From: Spirosoma sordidisoli
Lineage (GTDB): Bacteria; Bacteroidota; Bacteroidia; Cytophagales; Spirosomataceae
Assembly: GCF_004138325.1 (NCBI RefSeq)
Contig: NZ_SBLB01000010.1
Span: forward strand, 111,432-175,431
Direction: 5' to 3'
Length of the DNA stretch: 64,000 bases
A program made the translations under genes and the position numbers. A model generated the notes under the pieces. That model worked only from the letters and a program-made list of their open reading frames with translations. It did not search any database and was not told the origin of the DNA. The number at the start of each line of letters is the position of its first letter. Positions within the stretch are counted from its first letter, which is position 1. Shown here piece by piece: positions 28,072 through 37,131 of this stretch.

Positions 28072-30740
28072 CGGATTAGCAAGCGCCGGTACGTAGCTGG
28101 CTGGCCCGCCGGATGAACCGCAATCTGGTACACGCCGGCTGGCCAGTCGCCCACCGGAATCAGGTAATCGTTCGGACCGCTCACAACGCGAACGGGTCGG
28201 GTGTAGGTTCGGCGGCCCAGCAGGTCTACCACGTCGATCTGGGCTGTTCCGGACTTCAGCGCTACGTACCGGACCGTAACCTGCTCGCGGGCGGGCGATG
28301 GGAAAACGGTCAGTGCTCCGTCAGTTTCGGGCTGGCTGGCGGTTACGATGGGGGCGCTGAAGAGAAAGGGTTTTCCAATCACGGCCTTGTCGAACTGAGC
28401 CGAACTCCACATCAGCCGGGCGTTGGCCACTCCTTCGTTTTCGAGGTAGTCCATGCGAATGTCGTACTGCTGCCCCGCCATCAGCTCAATCTGACCCGTC
28501 CATTCGGTATTGGGCTGAACGTCCCACTTGTCGATCAGTAGTTTGTTATTCACCCAGAGCCGTACGCCATCGTCGGTTTCGGTATGAAAAGTATAGGTGC
28601 CGGTTAGCGGAGCCAGTACTTTGCCCATCCAGCGAACGGTAAAGTTGTTGTTGCCCACGGTGGGCGAAACCGGATTGTCGCCCCAGTCGAAATCGACCTT
28701 ATCGTCGATGCGTACGAAAGCGGGTGTGCCCGTCACGTCGGTACTGTTGCGGAAGTATTCGCCCCGCAGCCCGTTTCCGCCCGGTACGGCCAGCGCCTGG
28801 TAGTTCATGGTAATTCTGGAGTTGCCATCGGGAACCTCGTACGAAATCGCCGTGGCCGACTGCCCGGTACTCCAGCCCGTGAACCGGAAAAACCCGGTCG
28901 GGGTAGCCCGGTACGGTCTGGTATCCAGACTACGGAGCGTACCCACTACAGCCTCAAAGGCGTAGCCCGATTCATGGGGCGACCCATCCAGATAAAACGG
29001 GACGGCGCTCAGGCTGCTGGCAATGGTAACGGTAGCCAGTTCGGGTTTCACATCGACCGATGTTTCACTGGTCAGGCCAGATACGTCCGTCACGCGCAGG
29101 TGGATACGATACCAGACATCGGTAGAGGTTTCGCCCACGCGGGGTACGCGGTAAATGCCATTGGAGGGGCCGGTTACGGGGTCGAGCGCGGGGTGAATGT
29201 GGTCTTCATGGTGGAAGTTGATCCACCAGGTCAGTTTCGCGTTGGCGAGCGGCTGCTGGCTGGCCGTCAGCGCACTGCCCGCAAAGGCAATCACATCGCC
29301 TGCCTTGTACGTGGAGTTGGTGGTGGGGGTCCGGATCTGAGCGACGGGCCGCTGCCCCTGAACGACCCGTACCGACATCTGCTCCGATGTGTCGGTGCCC
29401 AGTCCGTTGGTAACTATGCAGTGAAACGTAGCGCCATCGTCGGCCAGCGCAGCACTGGAAATGGTGTATTTCTCCTGCGTAGCACCGGGCAGGAGCTTGC
29501 CGTTGCGGTACCACTGATAGGCGAGAGGCTTCTGCCCAACGGCACCGACCTCAAACGTGACCGCTTCGCCAACGGCCACGAAGGCGTTGGCCGACTGGCG
29601 GGTGATGTAAGGCAGGCCCGAGTCGAAAAACGAAATTTTGTGCAGCGTGCCATTGCCCGTCGCGGTGTTGTCCTGCTGCGTACCTCCGCCGATGCCGGCC
29701 CGGGCCAGGTAGTACAGATAGCCGTCGGGACTGGTTGCCAGCGCGATAGGTCGGTCAATGCCGGTGGTAAATGTACCGATCAGCCGGCCTGTTTCGGGGT
29801 CGAAGGTCTGGATCGAGCCCGCGCAGTAGTCGGCAAAGAAGATCCGGCTGCGGTACTCGGCCGGAAACCGGATCGTGGGCGGATTATATACCGTCACCCC
29901 GGTTACCGCGCAGGCTGGATCATGACCGTAGGCATAGAGCGGATCGCTATAGTTGGCGGGGGCTTCCTGATTGGTCCGGCGCCCTTCGACCAGGGGCCAG
30001 CCATAGTTGCGTCCTGCTCTGATGTCGTTAATTTCTTCAAACGCATCGCCACCCACATCGCCCACGATAATTCGCCCCGATACAGGATCGATATCCATCG
30101 AAAACGGATTCCGTAAGCCGAGGGCATAAATGGCCCGATAAGAGCCGGTTGTCTGGCCCACGAACGGGTTGTCGGCTGGTATGCTGCCGTCGTCGTTCAG
30201 CCGGAGCACCTTGCCCAGCAGGCTGCTCATACTTTGGGCCATGGGTGCGTTGGAGCCTTCGCCGGTGGCTACATACAGTTTCCGGTCGGGGCCAAACCGC
30301 AGTACGCCCGCGTTGTGGATGGTGCCAGCCAGCTTGTCGAACTCGAGCAGTATGGTTTCGCTTTTCGGATCGGCCACGGCCCCGTTGGCCCGGAACCGAC
30401 TCAGCCGATTCCGATCCTGGTCTTTTACCGTGTAGTAGACGTAGATAAACGGCGTTCGCGGAAAGTCGGGATGAAAGCACAGGCCCGACAGGCCGCGCTC
30501 GTTGGTGATGTCGACGTTGGGAATGGTAATATACGGATCGGGAGCCAGGGCATCGGCGATGACTTCCCGAATCCGACCGTCTTTTTCAACCACGAACAGT
30601 CGCCCGTCGGGCGAAAAGGTGAGCGTGGTTGGGTTCAGGTTACGACCGATCTGCCGTTGAACAAAGCCAGTTGGTAGCTGGGCTGACGCCGATGTGAAAG
30701 CAACGCAGGCCAGAATGAGTACAAGTAGACGGAGTAGCAT
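28068..30740 (-). CDS. Secreted PQQ-dependent sugar dehydrogenase-like protein with Ig, PA14 and T9SS sorting domains
   Basis: 890 aa from the ATG at 30740; one codon upstream is an unlikely TTG. A signal peptide covers about 1-21. A glucose/sorbosone dehydrogenase beta-propeller (about 25-370) carries ERGLSGLCFHPDF, GLRNPFSMDIDP and GRNYGWPLVEG. An Ig-like module (about 380-460) contains YQWYRNGKLLPGAT. A PA14 carbohydrate-binding-like domain (about 655-785) contains RWMGKVLAPLTGTYTFHTETDDGVRLWVN. A C-terminal sorting domain (about 810-890) begins LTVFPSPAREQVTV, so export and surface attachment by the type IX system are likely. Substrate unknown. Confidence 0.85.
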   Translation of the reverse strand: MLLRLLVLILACVAFTSASAQLPTGFVQRQIGRNLNPTTLTFSPDGRLFVVEKDGRIREVIADALAPDPYITIPNVDITNERGLSGLCFHPDFPRTPFIYVYYTVKDQDRNRLSRFRANGAVADPKSETILLEFDKLAGTIHNAGVLRFGPDRKLYVATGEGSNAPMAQSMSSLLGKVLRLNDDGSIPADNPFVGQTTGSYRAIYALGLRNPFSMDIDPVSGRIIVGDVGGDAFEEINDIRAGRNYGWPLVEGRRTNQEAPANYSDPLYAYGHDPACAVTGVTVYNPPTIRFPAEYRSRIFFADYCAGSIQTFDPETGRLIGTFTTGIDRPIALATSPDGYLYYLARAGIGGGTQQDNTATGNGTLHKISFFDSGLPYITRQSANAFVAVGEAVTFEVGAVGQKPLAYQWYRNGKLLPGATQEKYTISSAALADDGATFHCIVTNGLGTDTSEQMSVRVVQGQRPVAQIRTPTTNSTYKAGDVIAFAGSALTASQQPLANAKLTWWINFHHEDHIHPALDPVTGPSNGIYRVPRVGETSTDVWYRIHLRVTDVSGLTSETSVDVKPELATVTIASSLSAVPFYLDGSPHESGYAFEAVVGTLRSLDTRPYRATPTGFFRFTGWSTGQSATAISYEVPDGNSRITMNYQALAVPGGNGLRGEYFRNSTDVTGTPAFVRIDDKVDFDWGDNPVSPTVGNNNFTVRWMGKVLAPLTGTYTFHTETDDGVRLWVNNKLLIDKWDVQPNTEWTGQIELMAGQQYDIRMDYLENEGVANARLMWSSAQFDKAVIGKPFLFSAPIVTASQPETDGALTVFPSPAREQVTVRYVALKSGTAQIDVVDLLGRRTYTRPVRVVSGPNDYLIPVGDWPAGVYQIAVHPAGQPATYRRLLIR

Positions 30741-30795
30741 CAAATGAACGAATCATAATCAGGCATCTAAAGTACGCATTAAGCCTATATAATTG

Positions 30796-31935
30796 CTATC
30801 CAATAGCCTGCGCCAGATCTTGAATCAGATCGTCAACGTCTTCGATGCCAACGCTTAGTCGAATAAGCGTGTCTTTCAGCCCGTTTTTTTCGCGCTCTTC
30901 TTTCGGGATACTGGCATGGGTCATGCTGGCCGGATGCGTACATAACGACTCCACGCCCCCCAGCGATTCGCCCAGCGAAAAGACCCCGAAACTTTCCATG
31001 ACGTGAACTGCCTCATCCATCCGGTCGCCGGCCAGCTCGAACGAAAGCATACCGCCAAAGCCGCGCATCTGTCGTTTGGCCAGCTCATGGCCGGGGTGAT
31101 CGGGCAGACCGGGGTAGTGGACGCGGCTAACTTTCGGATGCTGCTGCAGGTATTCGGCAACGCGCTGGGCATTTTCGCAGTGGCGCTGCATCCGTACGTG
31201 CAGGGTTTTGATGCCCCGCAGCACCAGGAAGCAATCCTGCGGGCCCGGCACCGCTCCGCAGGCATTCTGGATAAACGCCAGTTGCTGAGCTGTGTCGTCA
31301 TCGTTCAGGACAATAGCCCCCATAACCGTATCGGAGTGGCCGCCGAGGTATTTGGTGACAGAATGCACCACGATATCGGCACCCAGATCGAGCGGGTTTT
31401 GCAGATAGGGCGATGCAAACGTATTGTCGACCACCAGCCGGATGCCGCGGGCCCGGGTCAGGGTTGCAACGGCGGCAATATCGACCAGGCGCAGCAGCGG
31501 GTTGGTTGGCGTTTCGATCCACACCATTTTGGTGGCGGGCGTAATAGCCGCTTCGAGGGCTGCGGGGTCGGCCAGGTTGACGAACGAAAATTTTAGCCCA
31601 AACTCCTGGTAGACCCGCACCATGATGCGGTAGGTGCCGCCGTAGAGGTCGTTGCTGGCAATGATTTCGTCGCCGGGGCGGAATAATTTCAGGATGGCGT
31701 CGGTAGCGCCCAGACCTGAGGCATAACAGATGCCATGTTTGCCGTTTTCGAGGGCTGCGAGGTTATTTTGCAGCACCGTTCGGGTGGGGTTCTGGGTCCG
31801 GGCGTATTCGTAGCCTTTGTGTTTACCGGGCGACTCCTGCACATAGGTCGACGTCTGGTAGATGGGCGTCATGATAGCGCCCGTTGTCGGGTCCGGCTCA
31901 ATACCGGCATGTATGGCTTTGGTTGCGAAGTTCAT
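30796..31935 (-). CDS. Cystathionine gamma-synthase family PLP enzyme
   Basis: 379 aa. Trans-sulfuration enzyme family (MetB/MetC/MGL). YEYARTQNPTR near 45, YASGLGAT near 71, VVDNTFASPYLQNPLDLGADIVVHSVTKYLGGH with PLP Lys195, and SLGESLGGVESLCTHPASMTHASIP near 325 are all present. The context does not tell cystathionine gamma-synthase, gamma-lyase and beta-lyase apart. It is transcribed alone. Confidence 0.9.
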   Translation of the reverse strand: MNFATKAIHAGIEPDPTTGAIMTPIYQTSTYVQESPGKHKGYEYARTQNPTRTVLQNNLAALENGKHGICYASGLGATDAILKLFRPGDEIIASNDLYGGTYRIMVRVYQEFGLKFSFVNLADPAALEAAITPATKMVWIETPTNPLLRLVDIAAVATLTRARGIRLVVDNTFASPYLQNPLDLGADIVVHSVTKYLGGHSDTVMGAIVLNDDDTAQQLAFIQNACGAVPGPQDCFLVLRGIKTLHVRMQRHCENAQRVAEYLQQHPKVSRVHYPGLPDHPGHELAKRQMRGFGGMLSFELAGDRMDEAVHVMESFGVFSLGESLGGVESLCTHPASMTHASIPKEEREKNGLKDTLIRLSVGIEDVDDLIQDLAQAIG

Positions 31936-32005
31936 AGGGCGAAGGTAATACAGACTTTAGGTCGATTGTACACAAAACCTACCCCCTGGTCGTTAACCCT
32001 GTATA

Positions 32006-32677
32006 GTGAAGCAAGCCATCCTCCAAAAAATCACCGGTCCTGCGCTGGCAGGGGTACTGATGTCGGTAACGCCCATCGTGTTTACGTCGGTGCTCAGTTA
32101 TTATGCCGTTGTGTATGAATCCTACATCGCCGGTCTGACCGCCTGGCAGTGGGCGGGACTTACGCTGCTTTTTTCGCTTACATCGGCTGCCCTTACGCCA
32201 CCAACCATGCTGGCGCTGCTGTTCGGTTATTTTCTGGGGTGGCAGGCGGTATTACCGATTTTTGTAGTCAATCTGGGCGGTATTCTATTCATCAACCAGC
32301 TCGTTCACTGGATCGATCATGACCGGTTTATCCGGTTCCTGCGCCGAAACCCCAAAGCGCAGTCGGTGCTGGATCGTATTCTGGATAAAGAGCTGGAGGT
32401 GATTTTCTTCGCCAAGTTATCGCCCATTCTTCCGTTCGGACTGACCAACCTGCTTTTTGCCTTGTCGGGTGCCCGGCTCCGGAATATTTTGCTGGGCGGT
32501 TTTCTGGGTATGACGCCCCGAACGCTGCTGGCTGTCTGGTCGGGCCGCGAAGCCCACGAAATCCGGGCCCTGCTCGACAACCCGAATCAAAGCCTGTGGG
32601 GAGAGGTCATCATTGCCGCACTGATCCTGGTCTCCATCGCTGGCCTCTGGCAAGTCCTGCGCCGGGCGCTGGCCTAA
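32006..32677 (+). CDS. VTT-domain (DedA/TVP38-like) inner-membrane protein
   Basis: 223 aa, GTG start. There are four or five hydrophobic segments (about 12-35, 48-70, 74-95, 150-175, 198-218). The VTT signature is in FAKLSPILPFGLTNLLFALSGARLRNILLGGFLGMTPRTLL. VTT/DedA proteins are implicated in lipid scrambling and envelope homeostasis. Short cytoplasmic link WIDHDRFIRFLRRNPK. It is divergent from the cystathionine synthase gene and followed by a repeat-rich gap. Confidence 0.8.
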   Translation: MKQAILQKITGPALAGVLMSVTPIVFTSVLSYYAVVYESYIAGLTAWQWAGLTLLFSLTSAALTPPTMLALLFGYFLGWQAVLPIFVVNLGGILFINQLVHWIDHDRFIRFLRRNPKAQSVLDRILDKELEVIFFAKLSPILPFGLTNLLFALSGARLRNILLGGFLGMTPRTLLAVWSGREAHEIRALLDNPNQSLWGEVIIAALILVSIAGLWQVLRRALA

Positions 32678-32702
32678 GCTTAGCCCGCATTCATCCGTTC
32701 AC

Positions 32703-32859
32703 TCACCGTGTTTCGTCCGGATGGTGTGGTTGTCATGGTGGTTGGTGGGTCGGTGTCGGTCACCGTGGTCCGTGTCCTCACGGACCACCTCTGCGTCAGC
32801 AATACCATCCGGTCAGATGGTCCGACTGCGTGTCCGCACCAGGACACGCACCACGGTGA
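32703..32859. repeat. Nested palindromic (REP-like) element
   Basis: Three hairpins fall within 90 nt: gtggtccgtg/cacggaccac with a 4-nt loop (32765-32788), accatc/gatggt (32804-32821) and tgcgtgtcc/ggacacgca (32827-32850). Outer elements tcaccgtg (32703-32710) and cacggtga (32852-32859), plus ccggatggt (32717-32725) against accatccgg (32804-32812), also pair. This fills the 255-nt gap between two genes. Confidence 0.65.
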
Positions 32860-32932
32860 TGCAATAATCAACTTACCCAACCAGTAGCAGGTGGCTGAAC
32901 GACCAGTCGGGTCGTTAACGGAACGCGGTTGG

Positions 32933-33733
32933 TTACACCCGCTCGGCGGTTAGCTCGATGAGATGGTTATGGCCGGTTCGGAAAACGGTCAGTTCAAACC
33001 GGTGAAGCCGGTCGGTGAGCGGGAGCAGATAGCGACCCGGAACGATCCGATCAAACGCCCCCGCAAACAACCGAACCCGCACCGGATGCGTGTTAAGCAA
33101 CTGCGCTATGGCCGGAATTCGGGGACTGATGAGCCGAAACTGGGTCCAGCTCCGGTAAACCAGGTCGCGCTGCGCGGGCGTACTGAGCGACAGTTCGGCA
33201 AACCGCATGGCCGTGCGGTTCAGCAGGCCCAGCTGCACCAGCGTATGGCCCACATCGGTCAGGATAGGCAAATGGTGAAGCATGTAGCGGAACAGCGCAC
33301 GACCGGCGCGGGTGCTGGTGGCCAGCTGGTACCAGAAACTGCGGGTAATACCATCGGGCGCAATCAGTAGTAGCTCATCGACCCGGCTGGCAAAGGCTTC
33401 GGTGGTGGCCAGGGCAAACCGACCGCCCAGGCTAAACCCCATCAGCGAAAACCGCTCGATACCGTGCGTTTCCAGAAACGCGTCGAGTAACCTTTGCCAA
33501 CTGGTTTTGGTTAGTAGTGGGTTGCCGGTATGCAGGCTTTGTCCGTGTAAGAACAAATCGATCGCAAACACCGTGAAGCGGCTGCCAATAGCCCGTTGCA
33601 GGTGCTCAAAAACGACACTACTTTGCCCAAACCCGTGAAACGCGAGCAGGACCGCCGGGCCGCTGCCAAACACCCGAAACGCGATTCGAGTGTCCTGTAC
33701 GTCGAAAAACTGGATGCGGGTAGCGTGGGGCAT
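32933..33733 (-). CDS. Alpha/beta-hydrolase fold protein
   Basis: 266 aa from the ATG at 33733, chosen because a -7 element lies just upstream and the longer frame overlaps the divergent gene. An HGFGQSS oxyanion loop lies near 32, the nucleophile elbow GFSLGG with Ser near 96, an Asp in FAGAFDRIVPGR and a His in TGHNHLIE, giving a full Ser-Asp-His triad. The fold covers esterases, lipases and many hydrolases; the substrate is unknown. Confidence 0.83.
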   Translation of the reverse strand: MPHATRIQFFDVQDTRIAFRVFGSGPAVLLAFHGFGQSSVVFEHLQRAIGSRFTVFAIDLFLHGQSLHTGNPLLTKTSWQRLLDAFLETHGIERFSLMGFSLGGRFALATTEAFASRVDELLLIAPDGITRSFWYQLATSTRAGRALFRYMLHHLPILTDVGHTLVQLGLLNRTAMRFAELSLSTPAQRDLVYRSWTQFRLISPRIPAIAQLLNTHPVRVRLFAGAFDRIVPGRYLLPLTDRLHRFELTVFRTGHNHLIELTAERV

Positions 33734-33738
33734 ACATA

Positions 33739-33746
33739 CAAAGGTA
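33739..33746 (-). promoter_or_regulatory. -7 promoter element of the alpha/beta-hydrolase gene
   Basis: TACCTTTG on the minus strand matches TAnnTTTG and ends 5 nt before the ATG, giving a message with almost no 5' leader. Confidence 0.5.
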
Positions 33747-33806
33747 ACTGATGACGCCACAAAGGGTGTCCGTTCACTAACTAACCAGTCATTAGCCTCA
33801 TTTCTT

Positions 33807-34301
33807 ATGCGCTTATTTGCCAACCTAGCTGAATTTTCGGCCCATGCCGGCCAGTCGCTCGGCGAAACCGAGTACATGACCATTACCCAGGATATGGTCG
33901 ACCAGTTTGCCCAGGCTACCGGCGACCAGCAGTGGATTCATACCGACCCTGAGCGGGCGGCCCGCGAATCGCCGTACAAAACCTCCATTGCGCACGGGTT
34001 TCTGACGCTTTCGCTGGCGCCGAAGCTGATGGCCGAAATCTACCGGGTCGAGTCGGTGAAAATGGGCATCAACTACGGGGCTAACAAGATCCGGTTTACC
34101 AATGCCGTTCCGGTTGGGAGCCGGCTGCGTATGAAAGCCTGGCTCCACCATGCCGAACCCGATCAGCGAAGCACGCAAACGAATTCGGACCCCGGAGAAG
34201 TACCGGCCGTTCGGGCCATCGTAGAATGTGTCTTCGAAGTAGAAGGAGAACATAAGCCCGCCTGCGTGGCTGAGCTGATTACGTTACTGATAGAGCAGTA
34301 A
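33807..34301 (+). CDS. MaoC-like (R)-hydratase/hotdog protein
   Basis: 164 aa from the ATG at 33807, which removes an unlikely 39-residue extension that would overlap the divergent hydrolase gene. Hotdog fold with the hydratase motif around FAQATGDQQWIHTDPERA (Asp and His of the dyad near 33-38) and IAHGFLTLSL. Related enzymes hydrate trans-2-enoyl thioesters. The adjacent acyl-CoA dehydrogenase 89 nt downstream fits a shared role in acyl-CoA metabolism, though each may have its own promoter. Confidence 0.85.
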   Translation: MRLFANLAEFSAHAGQSLGETEYMTITQDMVDQFAQATGDQQWIHTDPERAARESPYKTSIAHGFLTLSLAPKLMAEIYRVESVKMGINYGANKIRFTNAVPVGSRLRMKAWLHHAEPDQRSTQTNSDPGEVPAVRAIVECVFEVEGEHKPACVAELITLLIEQ

Positions 34302-34390
34302 GGTTGTAGAGTAGTATGCAAGCATACTATTTGTACGGCAAATTATATACCTTTACACCAAAATCAACAAACACGAAACGCACAATTCAG

Positions 34391-35560
34391 ATGGCAACGG
34401 CAATGCTGGAGTTACAGGGATTGAATTTTAATTTAACGGAAGAACACCTCGCCGTACAGGAAGCCGCCCGCGATTTTGCCCAAAGTGAATTGCTGCCGGG
34501 CGTCATCGAGCGCGATAACGAGCAGAAATTTCCGACCGAGCTGATCCGGCGCATGGGTGAGCTGGGCTTTCTGGGTATGATGGCTTCGCCCGATTACGGC
34601 GGGGGCGGCATGGATACGGTCTCGTACGTGATCGCGATGGAAGAACTGTCCAAAGTCGATGCATCGGCCTCGGTTATCGTATCGGTCAACAACTCACTGG
34701 TCTGCTACGGCCTCGAAGCCTATGGTACCGAAGAGCAGAAACAGAAGTATCTGACCCGACTCACCTCCGGCGAAACCGTTGGCGCGTTCTGCCTGTCGGA
34801 GCCCGAAGCCGGCTCTGACGCCACCTCCCAGCAGACAACCGCCGAGGATATGGGTGACTATTATTTGCTGAACGGTACCAAGAACTGGATCACCAACGGT
34901 AACTCGTCCGGTATCTGCCTGGTAATTGCCCAGACCGACCGCGAAAAGAAACATAAAGGCATCAACTGCCTCATCGTCGAGAAAGGAGCGCCGGGCTTCG
35001 TAGTCGGCAAAAAGGAAGATAAAATGGGCATCCGCGCGTCTGATACGCACTCGCTACTGTTCACCGACGTAAAAGTGCCCAAGGAAGATCGGATTGGCGA
35101 AGATGGCTTCGGCTTTAAATTTGCTATGTCAACCCTCAACGGCGGCCGGATCGGTATTGCGGCCCAGGCGCTGGGTATTGCGGCAGGTGCTTACGAACTG
35201 GCTCTCAAATACAGCCAGGAGCGCCGGGCATTTGGCAAGCAAATATTTGATCATCAGGCCATTCAGTTCAAGCTGGCTGAGATGGCCACGAAGATCGAAG
35301 CGGCCCGGCTGCTGGTTTACAAAGCCGCGCGGCTCAAAGACGAGCGTAAAGATTACGTTCAGGCCGCTGCCATGGCCAAGCTGTTTGCCTCTGATGTGGC
35401 CATGTGGGCAACTACCGAAGCCGTACAGATTCACGGGGGCTACGGCTACGTGAAAGAGTTTCACGTTGAGCGGCTCATGCGCGACGCTAAAATCACGCAG
35501 ATCTACGAGGGTACGTCGGAAATCCAAAAATTAGTGATTGCCCGGGAGCTCATCCGGTAG
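34391..35560 (+). CDS. Acyl-CoA dehydrogenase
   Basis: 389 aa from the ATG at 34391; an upstream in-frame ATG at 34316 would add 25 residues spanning a likely promoter (TACCTTTA at 34348-34355). FAD flavoenzyme catalysing alpha,beta-dehydrogenation of acyl-CoA. It has AFCLSEPEAGSDA near 140, NWITNG near 172, ERRAFGKQIFDHQAIQF near 275, IHGGYGYVKEF near 345 and the catalytic-base region QIYEGTSEIQ near 378. This resembles short-chain acyl-CoA dehydrogenases. Confidence 0.93.
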   Translation: MATAMLELQGLNFNLTEEHLAVQEAARDFAQSELLPGVIERDNEQKFPTELIRRMGELGFLGMMASPDYGGGGMDTVSYVIAMEELSKVDASASVIVSVNNSLVCYGLEAYGTEEQKQKYLTRLTSGETVGAFCLSEPEAGSDATSQQTTAEDMGDYYLLNGTKNWITNGNSSGICLVIAQTDREKKHKGINCLIVEKGAPGFVVGKKEDKMGIRASDTHSLLFTDVKVPKEDRIGEDGFGFKFAMSTLNGGRIGIAAQALGIAAGAYELALKYSQERRAFGKQIFDHQAIQFKLAEMATKIEAARLLVYKAARLKDERKDYVQAAAMAKLFASDVAMWATTEAVQIHGGYGYVKEFHVERLMRDAKITQIYEGTSEIQKLVIARELIR

Positions 35561-35595
35561 CTTTTCGGCCGGTTAAATAGAATTATTCCGTACTT

Positions 35596-35632
35596 AAAAT
35601 GCGTGTTCATATCGAATACGCATTTTTTTTTT
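35596..35632 (+). terminator. Intrinsic terminator of the acyl-CoA dehydrogenase gene
   Basis: aaaatgcgt (35596-35604) pairs with acgcatttt (35618-35626) and is followed by a run of T to about 35632. Confidence 0.85.
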
Positions 35633-35657
35633 ATCATCCGGAAACTTTTATACTTGT

Positions 35658-35693
35658 ATTAGTTTTGTACAAATTATTAGTTTTGTGCAAATT
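35658..35693 (+). promoter_or_regulatory. Tandem 18-bp operator-like repeat before the AraC gene
   Basis: attagttttgtacaaatt (35658-35675) is repeated at 35676-35693 with one change (gcaa for acaa), each with a TTTGTACAAA-type palindromic centre. Each copy also contains TAGTTTTG, matching TAnnTTTG, so the repeats overlap possible promoters 40 nt before the regulator ATG. Confidence 0.6.
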
Positions 35694-35732
35694 TACGCGA
35701 AATAAGAATCGGCACGCACCCCCCTTTCAACT

Positions 35733-36659
35733 ATGGAAGACTATAATAAAATTATCGAGTCGTTGGGCGTAAAGTTTATCAAGGCCCGCAACATCCGGAT
35801 TTTACAGCCCATCACCATCAAGAATTTTTACGATGTTGAGAACACGCTATTGATTTTATACAATGGTGATGTATGCATTGGCGATGAGAAGACAAAGGTC
35901 GAAGCCGGGGATATGCTGTTTATTCCGGGAGGAAAACACGTCACCGTCACCTACGGCGATCCGTCGAATCCCAAATCGGTATCGAACGAAGAGTTTATGA
36001 CCCACCGGGAGATGTATTTCGAAGGAAATCATGATCCCAAGCTGATTGGGCACCTGCCCAACTCGTTCGGTTACGTGTCGTTTGAAGCAAAAGTGTTTGA
36101 CTCGGTCAACTTCTTCAACTCGCTCGACGTGCCGCCGTTCATCATCAAACGCGAAGATCATCTGGCCAATACCATCAACCAGATTCTGGCCGAAGACATG
36201 ACCGATCTGGCCGGCAAGGGGCGGATCATCAAGATAAAGACGGAGGAGATCGTAATCGAAGTGGTTCGGTACATCCTCAAAAACCGCCTGTTCGTTGAGC
36301 AGCTGGTTACCAACAGCACCTACTTCAAGGACCCCCGCCTGATCGATATCTTTGCCTACATAAAAGACAACCTCGGTGGCGACCTCTCGAACAAGGTCCT
36401 CGCTAACGTAGCTAACGTATCAGAAGATTACGTTGGTCAATACTTCAAGATGCTTACGGGCATCAACCCGCAGGATTACATCGAATACCAGCGCATGGAG
36501 TCGGCGGTAGGCCTGCTCCGGACCAGCAAGAAGAGCATTCGGGCCATCGGCGCCGAGGTCGGTTACAAAGACACGGCTTACTTCTGCCGCCGGTTCAAGA
36601 TGATGTTCGGGATTCCGGCCGGTAAGATGCGCCGTCGGGAGTCGCTGATGAACGTATAA
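35733..36659 (+). CDS. AraC-family transcriptional regulator
   Basis: 308 aa. The N-terminal cupin-like sensor (about 15-80) contains NTLLILYNGDVCIGDEKTKVEAGDMLFIPGGKHVTV. The C-terminal double HTH (about 205-300) contains LSNKVLANVANVSEDYVGQYFKMLTGINPQDYIEYQRMESAVGLL and IRAIGAEVGYKDTAYFCRRFKMMFGIPAGKMRR, the AraC signature. The effector is unknown. The 18-bp tandem repeat immediately upstream suggests autoregulation. Confidence 0.9.
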   Translation: MEDYNKIIESLGVKFIKARNIRILQPITIKNFYDVENTLLILYNGDVCIGDEKTKVEAGDMLFIPGGKHVTVTYGDPSNPKSVSNEEFMTHREMYFEGNHDPKLIGHLPNSFGYVSFEAKVFDSVNFFNSLDVPPFIIKREDHLANTINQILAEDMTDLAGKGRIIKIKTEEIVIEVVRYILKNRLFVEQLVTNSTYFKDPRLIDIFAYIKDNLGGDLSNKVLANVANVSEDYVGQYFKMLTGINPQDYIEYQRMESAVGLLRTSKKSIRAIGAEVGYKDTAYFCRRFKMMFGIPAGKMRRRESLMNV

Positions 36660-36661
36660 CA

Positions 36662-36691
36662 AAAAAGGCGGGCCGCAAAGCCCGCCTTTTT
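36662..36691. terminator. Bidirectional terminator between AraC regulator and TonB gene
   Basis: aaaaaggcgggc (36662-36673) and gcccgccttttt (36680-36691) form a 12-bp stem with a 6-nt loop, with A and T tracts for both convergent genes. Confidence 0.88.
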
Positions 36692-37128
36692 CATTGCATG
36701 TTTACCTCGATGGGCAGGGTGTAAAAAACCGCCACCGGTCGGCCGCCCACTTCGCCGGGTCGCCAGCGGGGCATTTTTTCGACGGCCGTAACGATAGCCG
36801 CCATGAACTCCTGCATGCCTTTCTTGTTCTCCCGGGTAAGCGGCTTGGTCGTAATCCGTACGTCGTGGACCGAGCCGTCAACGTCGACGATGAATTTGGC
36901 GGCTACCGGCCCCGTGTTGGCGTTTTGCCGCATTAGCGACCCCGGAAACTTGATGTTCGTAGCCAGATACCGGCTGAGGGCGGCTTTACCCCCCGGAAAT
37001 TCGGGCTGGCGTTCGGCTACGGTATACACCTTCCCGGTCGACTGCTGCGCCCGGACGATAGACATGGGTGACTGGCTCAAAACAACGGTGCCCAGCAGAC
37101 ACAGCGTAGCTTTCAGAATGGCTCTCAT
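36691..37128 (-). CDS. TonB C-terminal-domain energy transducer-like protein
   Basis: 145 aa. It has a signal peptide or anchor (about 1-27), then a TonB C-terminal domain: PEFPGGKAALSRYLATNIKFPGSLMRQNANTGPVAAKFIVDVDGSVHDVRI and MPRWRPGEVGGRPVAVFYTLPI. No proline-rich linker is present, so it may be a periplasmic TonB-like domain rather than a full transducer. It lies 3 nt after the GGGP synthase gene. Confidence 0.82.
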   Translation of the reverse strand: MRAILKATLCLLGTVVLSQSPMSIVRAQQSTGKVYTVAERQPEFPGGKAALSRYLATNIKFPGSLMRQNANTGPVAAKFIVDVDGSVHDVRITTKPLTRENKKGMQEFMAAIVTAVEKMPRWRPGEVGGRPVAVFYTLPIEVNMQ

Positions 37129-37131
37129 ATA

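Noticed and set aside
28974..30116. 380-aa frame antisense to the propeller gene
   Set aside because: Reverse shadow of a well-supported multidomain gene.
33734..33883. Longer start of the alpha/beta-hydrolase
   Set aside because: Would overlap the divergent MaoC-like gene and read through the likely promoter.
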